From contig URTG01000002.1 in assembly GCA_900550705.1 (NCBI GenBank), forward strand, positions 1 through 34,956: a stretch of 34,956 bases of DNA, in the 5' to 3' direction. Source of the DNA: an uncultured Eubacteriales bacterium. GTDB lineage: Bacteria; Bacillota; Clostridia; Oscillospirales; Oscillospiraceae. The translations under genes were made by a program, and so were the position numbers. Of this stretch, positions 5,753 through 14,100 are shown piece by piece (position 1 is the first letter of the stretch; each line of letters starts with the position of its first letter). The notes beneath the pieces were generated by a model, which did no database searches, was not told the DNA's origin, and was given only the letters and a program-made list of their open reading frames with translations.

Positions 5753-8038
5753 TTATAAGGGTTTTGTCCCGGAATTGCAACCGGGCAGGGCGCGGAAGGT
5801 GACATCCGCCGCCCCGGCCAGGGCGTCCGCCTCCCGGCTCTGGCAGGTAAAGAGAAGCAGCTGCTGCTCCCCCGCCAGCTCCCGGAGCAGGTCCAGAGCC
5901 AGACGGAGCCGGTCATCGTCGAAGGCGGCCAGGGCATCGTCCAGGAGAATGGGGGGCTTTTCCGGCAGACACAGGGCGCACACGGCCAGGCGGACGGCCA
6001 GATAGATCTGGTCCGCCGTGCCCCGGGACAGGGCCAGCACCGGATGGGGGCGGACATCCTCCGCCGTGGCGGCGGCCCCCTGGAAGGTGCGGGTCAGGGT
6101 GAGGGAGGCGTACCGCTGGCCGGTCAGGCGGGCCAGATACTGCCCCGCCAGCTGATTCAGCGCCGGGGAGAAGCGCTCCTGGAGGCGGAGGTTGGCCTCC
6201 TTCAGGGAGTCCAGGGCGATGGTGAGGGCGTCGTATTCCTCTGTGCGGCGGTCCAGAGCCTGGCGGCAGCGCTCCTGGGCGGCGGCCAGCTCCGCCGGGT
6301 CGCCCATGGCCTTCTGCTGCCCCAGGGCCTGGTTCAGGGCCTGGGCGGTCTGCTCCAGGGCGGCTTCTGCGGCGGCCAGACCCTGGGCGGCCTCCTGGGC
6401 GGAGACGGTGGGGGCGGGCAGGGTGACCTCCTGGGGCAGTGCGCCCCCCTGGGCGGCCAGGTCGTCAAAGCGGCGGCGGCGCTCCTCCACCCGGTCCCGG
6501 GCCACCGCCCGCTCGTGGTCCAGATTCAGCGCCCGGGAGAGGGCGGCGGAGCAGCCGAAGACGTTCTGCACCTCTGGGGCGAAGGTGTGGACGAAGTCCA
6601 GAATGTCCCCCCAGCTCTTTTCCCGCCGGGCCTTCCGGTCGTTCAGGTGGCCCCGGGCGGCCTTGGCATTCTGGGCGGCCTCTGCCGCGGCCTGGCAGCG
6701 CCGGGCGTAGTCCTGGACCAGGGCGTTCAGCGCCTCTTGATTCTCCACCTGGTAGTGTGCCAGGACGGAGCCGCTGCTGCCCTGCTCCTTCTTCCCCCGG
6801 AGCAGACAGCCGACGCCCAGCACAAACAGGCCCACGCCCAGGGCGGGGAGGCCCAGATGGAACCAGGGCGCGGCGGGACGGCCGACCCCGGAGGCGTGCA
6901 GCGCGAGCTGTACGCCCAGGACCAGAACGGCGGCCAGGGCAAAGAGCGTCCACCCTCTGCGCCGCCATGCGGCGGCGCGGCGGCGGCTCTGCTCGGCGGC
7001 CCGCAGCTGGCGCTCTGTGAGGGCGGCGGCCTCCTCGCCGGACAGGCCGGAAAAATGGTCGTCCTGGGCGGCGATCTGGGCCTGTACATAGGCCTCGTCG
7101 GCCTGGGCCAGCGCCTCCTCGGCGGCCTTGATCTCCTCGTCCAGGACCTTGAGGTATTGCAGTTCCCCCTGGGCCTTTTTCAGCTGCTCCTTGTCGGGGG
7201 AAGGACCTGTCCGCAGACGGTCCTGCTCCAGGGCATCCAGCTGCTGCCTGGCATCCTCCAGCTCCCGGCTGGCCTGGGCGTAGCGGCGGTCCAGGTCCTG
7301 GCGGGCCAGCTGGCGGTGGAGCTTCTGCTGGGCCTGAAGGGCATCCCGCCGACGCTGAAGGTCGGCCTGCCGGGCCTCTAATGCGGTGATGCGCTCCGCC
7401 AGAGCGGCCTGGGCCTGGGCGGTGTCGTCCAGGCGGCGGGCCTCCTCCTCCAGCTTGGGGATGAGGCCCACGCTCTTGTTTACCCGGCGGCGGTTGAGCC
7501 AGTCCCGGAGCCGGGCCTCGGTCTGGGAGAAGGACACGTCCTCCTCTCCGGAGGAGACCAGGGCGGCGATGCGCTTTTCCAGCTCCGGCGCGGAGGTGAC
7601 GGACAGGTTGCCGTCCGCCCCCAGGAAGGCGGAGCGCTCAAACACTGCCTTGCCCGCCCCCACCAGCTGCTCGCCGCAGGCGGCGGCGGTGAGACCGGGG
7701 ACGGGTTCCCCCGTGTCGCTGTACACGGCAGAGAAGGAGCCGAAGGGCACACTGCCCCGGGGACCCCGGCGGAGGGTGATCCGGCGGCCCTGCCACTCCA
7801 GGACCACCTCCCCCTCCATGGGTGCGCCCGACCAGGGCTGATAGCGGTTTTTGTCCGCCAGGTGCCCGGCCCGGTCCCGGTCCCGGGTGTCGATGCCGTA
7901 GAGCATGGCCTTCCAGAAGGCGCACCAGGTGGACTTGCCCCCCTCGTTGGGGGCGGAGATGAGATTGAGGCCGTCCTCCAGCTCCAGATGAGCGTGGTCC
8001 AGCTTGCCGAAGGTAGCGGTCATGGAAATGATTTTCAT
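5753..8038 (-). CDS. yhaN: YhaN-like SbcC/Rad50-type AAA ATPase with membrane segments
   Basis: The 761-residue product has a split ABC-type ATPase: Walker A APNEGGKST (29-37), signature LSRGTADQIYL (670-680) and Walker B PPILLDDA (695-702). Long coiled-coil stretches (about 195-360 and 430-620) flank two hydrophobic helices (363-380 and 392-413). That central membrane hairpin is typical of YhaN and absent from SbcC. The start is ATG at 8038, which overlaps the yhaO stop as ATGA. Longer upstream frames are out of character, Pro/Arg-rich shadow sequence. It is expected to act with YhaO in DNA end processing or repair at the membrane. That role comes from the family. Confidence 0.85.
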   Translation of the reverse strand: MKIISMTATFGKLDHAHLELEDGLNLISAPNEGGKSTWCAFWKAMLYGIDTRDRDRAGHLADKNRYQPWSGAPMEGEVVLEWQGRRITLRRGPRGSVPFGSFSAVYSDTGEPVPGLTAAACGEQLVGAGKAVFERSAFLGADGNLSVTSAPELEKRIAALVSSGEEDVSFSQTEARLRDWLNRRRVNKSVGLIPKLEEEARRLDDTAQAQAALAERITALEARQADLQRRRDALQAQQKLHRQLARQDLDRRYAQASRELEDARQQLDALEQDRLRTGPSPDKEQLKKAQGELQYLKVLDEEIKAAEEALAQADEAYVQAQIAAQDDHFSGLSGEEAAALTERQLRAAEQSRRRAAAWRRRGWTLFALAAVLVLGVQLALHASGVGRPAAPWFHLGLPALGVGLFVLGVGCLLRGKKEQGSSGSVLAHYQVENQEALNALVQDYARRCQAAAEAAQNAKAARGHLNDRKARREKSWGDILDFVHTFAPEVQNVFGCSAALSRALNLDHERAVARDRVEERRRRFDDLAAQGGALPQEVTLPAPTVSAQEAAQGLAAAEAALEQTAQALNQALGQQKAMGDPAELAAAQERCRQALDRRTEEYDALTIALDSLKEANLRLQERFSPALNQLAGQYLARLTGQRYASLTLTRTFQGAAATAEDVRPHPVLALSRGTADQIYLAVRLAVCALCLPEKPPILLDDALAAFDDDRLRLALDLLRELAGEQQLLLFTCQSREADALAGAADVTFRALPGCNSGTKPL

Positions 8039-9126
8039 AGGGCGGCGTCCTCCCGATTCTCCAGGGCGGCCAGACCGAAGCGGGCGGCCAGCTGAAGGGT
8101 GGCGTTTTCCGGGTCTCTCTGGCACTGCTCCCACAGAAGCTGAAGGAACAGGCCGGTGAGGGAGTCCTCCCCCCGCCGGGACCACAGGTCCAGGGGGAGA
8201 CGGGTGCGGTCGATAAGCGTCAGGCCGTAGCACGCGGGGGCGAGGGCCTGTTCCAGCCGGGGCAGGTCCGGGGCGGCGCACTGGCCGGTGAGGGTGAGGC
8301 GGAAGATATGCTCCCCCGCGTCCGCCGGAAGGGCGGCCCGGAGGGGGATGAGCGGGTCCTCTGCCCCGGTGAGGTCCACGGTGAGGGCCTCGTACCGGCG
8401 GCGGGCCAGGGGGACGAATTCCGCCTGCACCGACCCGGGGGCGGCGGTGAGGCAGAGCACCCCCCGCTCCCCTGTCTCGTCAAAGCCCCGGCCCTCGGGA
8501 CAGCCGGGGTAGGCCCAGTAGGTGTCCCCCTCCCGGTGGAGGCCGTCGAAGCGGTGGATATGCCCCAGGGCCAGGTAGTCCAGGCCGGTGGCGGCGATGT
8601 CCTCGGGGGTGATGGGGCCGTAGTCCCCGTGACCGGTCACGTCGCCGTGGAGACACATGAGCCGCAGACGGCCGTCCTCCGCCGGGGGCAGATGAAAGCC
8701 CGCCAGAGGCGACTGGGCCAGATGGGGGCCGGTGAAGGCCCGGCCGTAGACCGTGCAGCCCTGCTCCGGCAGGTCCACGGCGGTGATGGCCTCGCCGGAG
8801 AAGACGTGGACGTTGGCCGGCCAGTCCACCGCGGCGTAGACGCTGCCCGGGGTGCAGAAGTCGTGGTTGCCCGGGGCGAGGAACACGGGACAGGGCAGCT
8901 GCCCCAGGCACCGGAGCAGGGCCTGGACCGTCTCCGGATAGACCCGCTGGGAATCGAACAGGTCGCCGGACAGCAGGACCAGGTCGGCCCGCCGGTCCTG
9001 GGCCAGCTGCACCAGCCGGTCCAGCAGCTCCCGCTGCTCCCGCCGCCGCTGCGCCGCCCGGGCGGGGGAAAGGCCGGAAAAGGGGCTGTCCAGGTGGAAG
9101 TCGGCCCCGTGAAGAATGGTTAGCAT
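8035..9126 (-). CDS. yhaO: YhaO-like metallophosphoesterase (SbcD/Mre11-type exonuclease)
   Basis: The 363-residue product carries the five calcineurin-like metal-binding motifs: D9/H11 (GADFHLD), D55 (SGDLFD), GNHD (86-89), H160 (CLHGD) and GHIH (188-191). This matches the Mre11/SbcD nuclease group. It is the first gene of the operon, and its TGA overlaps the yhaN ATG by 4 bases, so the two are probably translationally coupled and form one complex. AAGGAA lies about 10 bases before the ATG. No clear promoter is visible upstream because the region is filled by a repeat element. Confidence 0.88.
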   Translation of the reverse strand: MLTILHGADFHLDSPFSGLSPARAAQRRREQRELLDRLVQLAQDRRADLVLLSGDLFDSQRVYPETVQALLRCLGQLPCPVFLAPGNHDFCTPGSVYAAVDWPANVHVFSGEAITAVDLPEQGCTVYGRAFTGPHLAQSPLAGFHLPPAEDGRLRLMCLHGDVTGHGDYGPITPEDIAATGLDYLALGHIHRFDGLHREGDTYWAYPGCPEGRGFDETGERGVLCLTAAPGSVQAEFVPLARRRYEALTVDLTGAEDPLIPLRAALPADAGEHIFRLTLTGQCAAPDLPRLEQALAPACYGLTLIDRTRLPLDLWSRRGEDSLTGLFLQLLWEQCQRDPENATLQLAARFGLAALENREDAAL

Positions 9127-9159
9127 GGCGGTAAATTTCCTTTCTGGGAGAGTTGGGAG

Positions 9160-9512
9160 AGTTAGGAGTTAGGAGGGATGAGTTAGGAGTTATTTAGCCC
9201 TTTGGCCGGAGCTTCTTGTACGGAAGTCACCCACATCCGCCCCCTGCGGGGGCACTTTCCCTACCCCTTTTGTCGCAGCGCGACATTTCCCCGTGATAGA
9301 GGGAATCGGCCCCTTTCAGGGGAGGCAACGAGGGAACGTGCCCTTTGGTTCCCCTGAAAGGGGAGCTGTCAGCGAAGCTGACTGAGGGGTTAGCCTTCCC
9401 CATTTCAGGGGGAAGGTGGCACGGCGCAGCCGTGACGGATGAGGGTGACCTTCGTATAAGAAGCAGCAGCCCGAGGGCTCCTTAACTCCTCACTCCTACC
9501 TCCTAACTCCTC
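9160..9512. repeat. Second nested inverted-repeat element
   Basis: Left arm (about 9160-9253) and right arm (about 9404-9512) are imperfect inverted copies sharing GGAGTTAGGAGG, GCTTCTTGTACG and CACCCACATCCG. The tips contain several repeats of AGTTAGGAG. Inside, CCCCTTTCAGGGG (9310-9322) and CCCCTGAAAGGGG (9351-9363) form a 13-bp inverted pair. The arm motifs (CATCCGCCCCCT, GCTGTCAGC, CTGACTGAGGGG) match those of the element at 4746-5067. The right end reaches the ymdB stop codon, so the last codons of ymdB may have been supplied by the repeat. No gene lies inside. Confidence 0.7.
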
Positions 9513-10287
9513 ACTCAACCAAGTCCGCCCGGCGGACCTCGACGCACCTTTTCTTCTCGGTGTCGAGGACGAACAGGCAGGCGTTGAGCTTGCAGCTGCC
9601 CTCGGCCTCCTCGTAGCGGCGGGGGAGGCCGCCGAGGAAGAGGTTGATGGAGTTTTCCGGCTTGATGCCCAGCACGGAGCGGCGGGGGCCGGTCATGCCC
9701 AGGTCGGTGAGGAAGCCGGTGCCCTTGGGTAAAATCTGCCCGTCGGCGGTGGGGACGTGGGTGTGAGTGCCCCAGACGGCCTGGACTTTGCCGTCCAGAT
9801 ACCAGGCCATGGCACCCTTTTCGCTGGTGGCCTCGGCGTGAAAATCCAGCACGGCGCAGTCGAACTGGGCGCTGCGGAGCAGGGAGTTGACCAGCTTGAA
9901 GGGGCTGTCCAGATTGGAATTCAGCTCCGCCCGGCCCATCAGATTCAGCACGGCGATGCGAAGGCCCTGGCAGGGGTAGACCCCCATGCCCCGGCCGGGG
10001 ACCCGGCCGGCGTAGTTGGCGGGGCGGAGAATACGGGCCTCCTTATCCAGGTAGTCGCCGATTTGCAGGCGGTTCCAGGTGTGGTTGCCCAGGGTGATGA
10101 CATCGGCCCCCGCGTCGAGAATGCGGCGGGCCTGGGCGGGGGTGATGCCCACGCCGGAGGCGTTCTCGCCGTTGACCACGGTGAAGTGGGCCCCGGTCTG
10201 CGCCTGAAGCTCCGGCAGGCGGCGGGAGAGGATGTCCAGCCCCCCCTCGCCCACCACGTCGCCCACGGCTAAGATGTGTAACAGCAT
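9511..10287 (-). CDS. ymdB: YmdB-family metallophosphoesterase (TIGR00282)
   Basis: The 258-residue cytoplasmic protein has the YmdB metal-site motifs in order: GDVVG (D10), NGEN (E41), GNHTW (N68, H69), DFHAEATSEK (H150), GTHTHVPTAD (H175, H177) and TDLGMTG. B. subtilis YmdB is a phosphodiesterase affecting cyclic nucleotide signalling and biofilm versus motility choice. The start ATG at 10287 has GGAGGA 7 bases upstream. A G+C-rich 6-bp hairpin (CGGGGC/GCCCCG) lies right beside that binding site in the 5' leader. It is monocistronic and divergent from the ribosomal cluster. Confidence 0.92.
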   Translation of the reverse strand: MLLHILAVGDVVGEGGLDILSRRLPELQAQTGAHFTVVNGENASGVGITPAQARRILDAGADVITLGNHTWNRLQIGDYLDKEARILRPANYAGRVPGRGMGVYPCQGLRIAVLNLMGRAELNSNLDSPFKLVNSLLRSAQFDCAVLDFHAEATSEKGAMAWYLDGKVQAVWGTHTHVPTADGQILPKGTGFLTDLGMTGPRRSVLGIKPENSINLFLGGLPRRYEEAEGSCKLNACLFVLDTEKKRCVEVRRADLVE

Positions 10288-10350
10288 AATATCGTCCTCC
10301 CCGGGGCGCAGCCCCGATTTTCATAAGGGGTTAAATTTACGGTAACCTCT

Positions 10351-10379
10351 ATTATAACGGATTTTTCCACCCGGCGCAA
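10351..10379 (-). promoter_or_regulatory. ymdB promoter
   Basis: On the minus strand TTGCGC (10379-10374) and TATAAT (10356-10351) are separated by 17 bases. The predicted start is about 55 bases upstream of the ymdB ATG. Confidence 0.6.
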
Positions 10380-10501
10380 CTCGGGAGACACAGGGTGTGG
10401 AAAAAAGTGTGGAAAAGTGGGAAAACTGATTTAGCACTGTGAAGTGGTGCGCTTCCTTGCGAAAAAAACGAAAATTTCCGCAAAAAGATTGCAAAAAGTT
10501 C

Positions 10502-10531
10502 TTGACACACACGGGGGTGTTGCTGTACAAT
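10502..10531 (+). promoter_or_regulatory. Main promoter of the S10 ribosomal operon
   Basis: TTGACA (10502-10507) and TACAAT (10526-10531) are 18 bases apart. The predicted start near 10538 gives a leader of about 260 nt before rpsJ, which contains hairpins and a terminator-like structure. Confidence 0.75.
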
Positions 10532-10638
10532 GTCAGAGCGCCTGTAAGGGCGCAACCTGCGATGATGCGGGAGATTGCTCGGGAACGAGGTAACTTCCGC
10601 GGAGTATGTCCGTTTGAATCGGGCGGCTGAGAGCTCCG

Positions 10639-10695
10639 TGCCATGGCGTATATCGCCTGGCAGGGAGAGAACCGGCCTGCAAGCGCCGGTTTTTT
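10639..10695 (+). terminator. Attenuator-like terminator in the S10 operon leader
   Basis: A bulged hairpin (TGCCA-T-GGCG with CGCC-TGGCA, 10639-10662) is followed by AACCGGC (10670-10676) pairing with GCCGGTT (10685-10691) and a run of six T (10690-10695). It lies about 105 bases before the rpsJ start with no gene between the promoter and the terminator. This is the layout of transcription attenuation. Several smaller stems precede it, such as CTCG-GGAA-CGAG. Confidence 0.65.
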
Positions 10696-10799
10696 CGTGA
10701 CCTGGAATGATACGCACGAAAGCGTGGACACGCGAAACGCTCTCACCGTACGAAGGCTGGACAGTCAACTTTCGTATGTATTTAAGGAGGAAACACCCA

Positions 10800-11114
10800 A
10801 TGGCAGCTCAGAAAGAAATGATTCGGATCCGGCTGAAGGCCTATGACCACCAGCTGATCGACCAGTCCGCTGAGAAGATCGTCGAGACCGCCAAGCGCAC
10901 CGGCGCTACCGTCTCCGGTCCTATCCCCCTGCCCACCAAGAAGGAAGTCGTGACCATTCTGCGCGCCGTCCACAAGTACAAGGACAGCCGCGAGCAGTTC
11001 GAGCGCCGCACCCACAAGCGCCTGATCGACGTGGTCAAGCCCTCTCCCAAGACCGTCGAGGCCCTGATGAGCCTGGAGCTTCCCGCTGGTGTGGAGATCG
11101 AGATCAAGCTGTAA
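10800..11114 (+). CDS. rpsJ: 30S ribosomal protein S10 (uS10)
   Basis: The 104-residue product matches S10, with IRIRLKAYDHQLID near the start, SGPIPLPTKKEVVTILR in the centre and RRTHKRLIDV toward the end. It is part of the 30S head and, in other bacteria, the NusE antitermination factor. The ATG at 10800 follows AAGGAGG by 8 bases; an in-frame extension to 10707 has no binding site. It is the first gene of the cluster, behind an attenuator-like leader, and is followed by an unusually long 171-base spacer. Confidence 0.97.
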   Translation: MAAQKEMIRIRLKAYDHQLIDQSAEKIVETAKRTGATVSGPIPLPTKKEVVTILRAVHKYKDSREQFERRTHKRLIDVVKPSPKTVEALMSLELPAGVEIEIKL

Positions 11115-11131
11115 GCCAGCCTGATCCGCAG

Positions 11132-11149
11132 CAAGTCGATTCCGACTTG
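11132..11149 (+). other. Stem-loop in the rpsJ-rplC spacer
   Basis: CAAGTCG (11132-11138) pairs with CGACTTG (11143-11149) around ATTC. A second smaller hairpin, GCCC-AATG-GGGC, lies nearer rplC. No T tract follows. The 171-base spacer holds no gene. Confidence 0.5.
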
Positions 11150-11285
11150 TGTTACCCTGTGTACCCGCAGCCTGTCGCATTTTGAGACGGGCGGGTCAAG
11201 TTGACAGAGCAATGGAGCCTGTCCCAGCCCAATGGGGCGGCGGCCAACTCTCTCAACCAATAACCTTTTAGGAGGAAATCCAAAC

Positions 11286-12014
11286 ATGGAGAAAGCGATC
11301 ATCGGCAAAAAGATCGGTATGACCCAGATCTTCGATGAAGCCGGCCACGTGGTGCCCGTCACCCTGATCCAGGCCGGCCCCTGCACCGTCGTGCAGAAGA
11401 AGACCACCGAGAAGGATGGCTACAACGCCATTCAGCTGGGCTATGAGACCGTTGCTGAGCGCAAGCTGACCAAGCCTGAGCTCGGCCACCAGAAGAAGGC
11501 CGGCCTGGAGGAGCTGAAGAAGGTCCTCAAGGAGTTCCGTCTGGACGACTGCTCCAAGTATGAAGTAGGCGACCAGCTGAAGGCCGACGTCTTTGCCGCC
11601 GGCGACTTCGTGGATGTTACCGGCATCACCAAGGGCCATGGCTATCAGGGCGTTATCAAGCGCTTTGGCGCGCACCGCCTGAAGGAGACCCACGGCAGCG
11701 GCCCTGTGGTCCGTCAGGTCGGCTCTCTGGGCGCGACCAGCCATATGTCCAAGATCATCAAGGGCACCATCGGCGCCGGCCAGATGGGCAACGAGCAGGT
11801 CACCGTTCAGAACCTGGATGTTGTCAAGGTCGATACCGAGCTGGGCCTCATCGCCGTGCGCGGCGCGATCCCCGGCCCCAAGGGCGGTGTGGTGTTCGTG
11901 AAGAACACGGTCAAGCACAACGCCGAGAAGAAGGGTGCCGCCGGCATCAGCAACAACCCGCAGAAGGCCTCTGCCCGCGTCAACCCGCAGAAGGCTTCCG
12001 CCCGGAACAAGTAA
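11286..12014 (+). CDS. rplC: 50S ribosomal protein L3 (uL3), extended C-terminus
   Basis: The 242-residue product starts MEKAIIGKKIGMTQIF and contains the central GxxKGHGYQGVIKR region and HGSGPVVRQVGSLG, diagnostic of L3. It binds 23S rRNA early in 50S assembly. It is longer than the usual 205-215 residues. After the normal end near residue 215 there is a tail in which NPQKASAR occurs twice (224-231 and 233-240). The start is supported by AGGAGG 8 bases upstream. Confidence 0.97.
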   Translation: MEKAIIGKKIGMTQIFDEAGHVVPVTLIQAGPCTVVQKKTTEKDGYNAIQLGYETVAERKLTKPELGHQKKAGLEELKKVLKEFRLDDCSKYEVGDQLKADVFAAGDFVDVTGITKGHGYQGVIKRFGAHRLKETHGSGPVVRQVGSLGATSHMSKIIKGTIGAGQMGNEQVTVQNLDVVKVDTELGLIAVRGAIPGPKGGVVFVKNTVKHNAEKKGAAGISNNPQKASARVNPQKASARNK

Positions 12015-12033
12015 GGAAAGGAGAGATTGAGTC

Positions 12034-12654
12034 ATGCCTAAAGCAAACGTGTTTAACATGGCCGGCCAGCAGGTCGGCGAGATCGAGCTCTCCGCGGCTG
12101 TTTTCGGGATCGAGCCTAACCAGGCTGTTGTCCATGAGGTGGTCAAGAATCACCTGGCCAACTGCCGTCAGGGCACTCAGAGCAGCCTGACCCGCGCCGA
12201 GGTTTCCGGCGGCGGCAAGAAGCCCTGGCGCCAGAAGGGCACCGGTCACGCCCGTCAGGGCTCCATCCGTGCGCCCCAGTGGACCCACGGCGGTATCGTT
12301 TTTGCCCCCAAGCCCCGGGATTACAGCTATGCGCTGAACAAGAAGGTCAAGCGCCTGGCTCTGAAGTCTGCTCTGTCCGCTAAGGCTGCCGAGGGCAACC
12401 TGATCGTTGTGGACGGCCTGAAGCTGGACGCCATCAAGACCAAGGCCATGAAGGAGTTCCTGAACTCCGTCAACGTGACCAAGTCCGTTGTTATCACCCC
12501 CGAGCTGGACGACGTGATCGTCAAGTCCGCCCGGAACATCCCCGGCGTGGTCACCACCACCGCCAAGGTGCTGAGCGTGTATGACATCGTCAACGCCAAG
12601 CAGCTGGTCATCGACAAGGCTGCCCTGGCGATCATCGAGGAGGTGTATGCGTAA
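12034..12654 (+). CDS. rplD: 50S ribosomal protein L4 (uL4)
   Basis: The 206-residue product has the L4 core, including the extended loop GGGKKPWRQKGTGHARQGSIRAP (from about residue 50) that reaches into the peptide exit tunnel. In E. coli L4 is also the autoregulator of the S10 operon, which makes the attenuator-like leader upstream of rpsJ relevant. The start follows AAAGGAGAG. Its stop overlaps the rplW start as TAATG. Confidence 0.97.
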   Translation: MPKANVFNMAGQQVGEIELSAAVFGIEPNQAVVHEVVKNHLANCRQGTQSSLTRAEVSGGGKKPWRQKGTGHARQGSIRAPQWTHGGIVFAPKPRDYSYALNKKVKRLALKSALSAKAAEGNLIVVDGLKLDAIKTKAMKEFLNSVNVTKSVVITPELDDVIVKSARNIPGVVTTTAKVLSVYDIVNAKQLVIDKAALAIIEEVYA

Positions 12655-12953
12655 TGGCTAACACTGCTTATGACATCATCAAGCGCCCCATCATCACCGA
12701 GCAGTCCATGGAGCAGACTGAGGCGAAGCGCTACACCTTCGAGGTAGCCAAGACCGCCAACAAGATCGAGATCGCCAAGGCGGTCGAGGAGATCTTCGGC
12801 GTGAAGGTCGCCAAGGTGAACACCCTGAATATGCAGGGCAAGGCCAAGCGGATGGGCAACCGTCCCGTCGGCCGCCGGCCCAGCTGGAAGAAGGCTATGG
12901 TCACTCTGACCGCCGATTCCAAGACCATCGAGTTCTTCGAGGGTATGGTGTAA
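12654..12953 (+). CDS. rplW: 50S ribosomal protein L23 (uL23)
   Basis: The 99-residue product starts MANTAYDIIKRPIITEQSM and contains KVAKVNTLNMQGKAKRMG, typical of L23. It sits at the exit of the peptide tunnel and is the docking point for trigger factor and SRP. The ATG overlaps the rplD stop by one base, so translation is probably coupled. Confidence 0.97.
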   Translation: MANTAYDIIKRPIITEQSMEQTEAKRYTFEVAKTANKIEIAKAVEEIFGVKVAKVNTLNMQGKAKRMGNRPVGRRPSWKKAMVTLTADSKTIEFFEGMV

Positions 12954-12967
12954 GGAGGAATTGAGAA

Positions 12968-13801
12968 ATGGCTATCAAAACCTATAAGCCCACAACCCCC
13001 TCCCGCCGTCACATGACTGTGTCCGCCTTCGAGGGGATCGACAAGAACGCCAAGCCCGAGCGCGCCCTGACTGAGGTGCTGAAGAAGCACGCGGGCCGCA
13101 ACAGCTATGGCCGCATCACCGTCCGTCATCACGGCGGCGGCAACAAGCAGAAGTACCGCGTCATCGACTTCAAGCGTGACAAGGACGGCAAGGCCACTGT
13201 TGTCAACCTGCAGTATGACCCCAACCGCTCCGCCAACATCGCGCTGATCGAGTATGAGGATGGCGAGCGCCGCTACATTCTGGCCCCCAACGGCCTGAAG
13301 GCTGGTCATGTGATCATGACCGGCGCCGACGCCGACATTCTGCCCGGCAACTGCCTGCCCATCTCCAACATTCCTGTTGGCGAGCTGGTGCACAACATCG
13401 AGCTGTATCCCGGTAAGGGCGCTCAGCTGGTCCGCGCCGCCGGCGTGGCCGCTCAGCTGATGGCCAAGGAGAACGGCATGGCTCAGATCCGTCTGCCCTC
13501 CGGTGAGGTCCGCTACGTTCGCGAGAACTGCAAGGCCACCATCGGTCAGGTGGGCAACACCGACTGGGCGAACATCCAGATCGGTAAGGCCGGCCGCAAG
13601 CGTCACATGGGTTGGCGGCCCACCGTCCGCGGTTCCGTCATGAACCCCAATGACCACCCCCACGGCGGCGGCGAGGGCAAGAGTCCGGTTGGCCGTCCCG
13701 GCCCTGTTACCCCCTGGGGTAAGCCCGCGATGGGTTACAAGACCCGCAAGACGAAGAACCGCACCGAGAAGTTCATCGTCAAGCACCGCAATGCCAAGTA
13801 A
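12968..13801 (+). CDS. rplB: 50S ribosomal protein L2 (uL2)
   Basis: The 277-residue product has the usual L2 length and ends with the highly conserved segment MNPNDHPHGGGEGKSPVGRP, which holds the histidine near the peptidyl transferase centre. It is needed for subunit association and tRNA binding. TAAGGAGG spans the rplW stop and provides the binding site 7 bases before the ATG. Confidence 0.98.
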   Translation: MAIKTYKPTTPSRRHMTVSAFEGIDKNAKPERALTEVLKKHAGRNSYGRITVRHHGGGNKQKYRVIDFKRDKDGKATVVNLQYDPNRSANIALIEYEDGERRYILAPNGLKAGHVIMTGADADILPGNCLPISNIPVGELVHNIELYPGKGAQLVRAAGVAAQLMAKENGMAQIRLPSGEVRYVRENCKATIGQVGNTDWANIQIGKAGRKRHMGWRPTVRGSVMNPNDHPHGGGEGKSPVGRPGPVTPWGKPAMGYKTRKTKNRTEKFIVKHRNAK

Positions 13802-13813
13802 GGAGGCAACACG

Positions 13814-14086
13814 ATGAGCAGAAGCATTAAGAAAGGCCCCTTTTGCGCCCCCGAGCTGCTGAAGCGGGTCGATGAGATGAATCAGAAGAACGAGAAGAAG
13901 GTCCTGAAGACCTGGAGCCGCGCCTCCACCATCTTCCCCTCCTTCGTCGGACACACGTTCGCCGTGCATGACGGCCGCAAGCACGTGCCCGTCTATGTCA
14001 CCGAGGACATGGTCGGCCACAAGCTGGGCGAGTTCGTGCCCACCCGCACCTTTAAGGGTCACGCCGGCGCCAAGACTGGTAAGTAA
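13814..14086 (+). CDS. rpsS: 30S ribosomal protein S19 (uS19)
   Basis: The 90-residue product starts MSRSIKKGPFC and contains TWSRASTIFPSFVGHTFAVH and the KLGEFVPTRTFKGH ending, all diagnostic of S19. It lies in the 30S head and forms a bridge with the 50S subunit. It is 12 bases after rplB with an AAGGAGG site at the junction. Confidence 0.98.
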   Translation: MSRSIKKGPFCAPELLKRVDEMNQKNEKKVLKTWSRASTIFPSFVGHTFAVHDGRKHVPVYVTEDMVGHKLGEFVPTRTFKGHAGAKTGK

Positions 14087-14100
14087 GGAGGAGAGAGACA

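Noticed and set aside
6044..7381. 445-codon frame antisense to yhaN
   Set aside because: Long only because of high GC and lack of stops; Gly/Leu-rich composition and no ribosome binding site.
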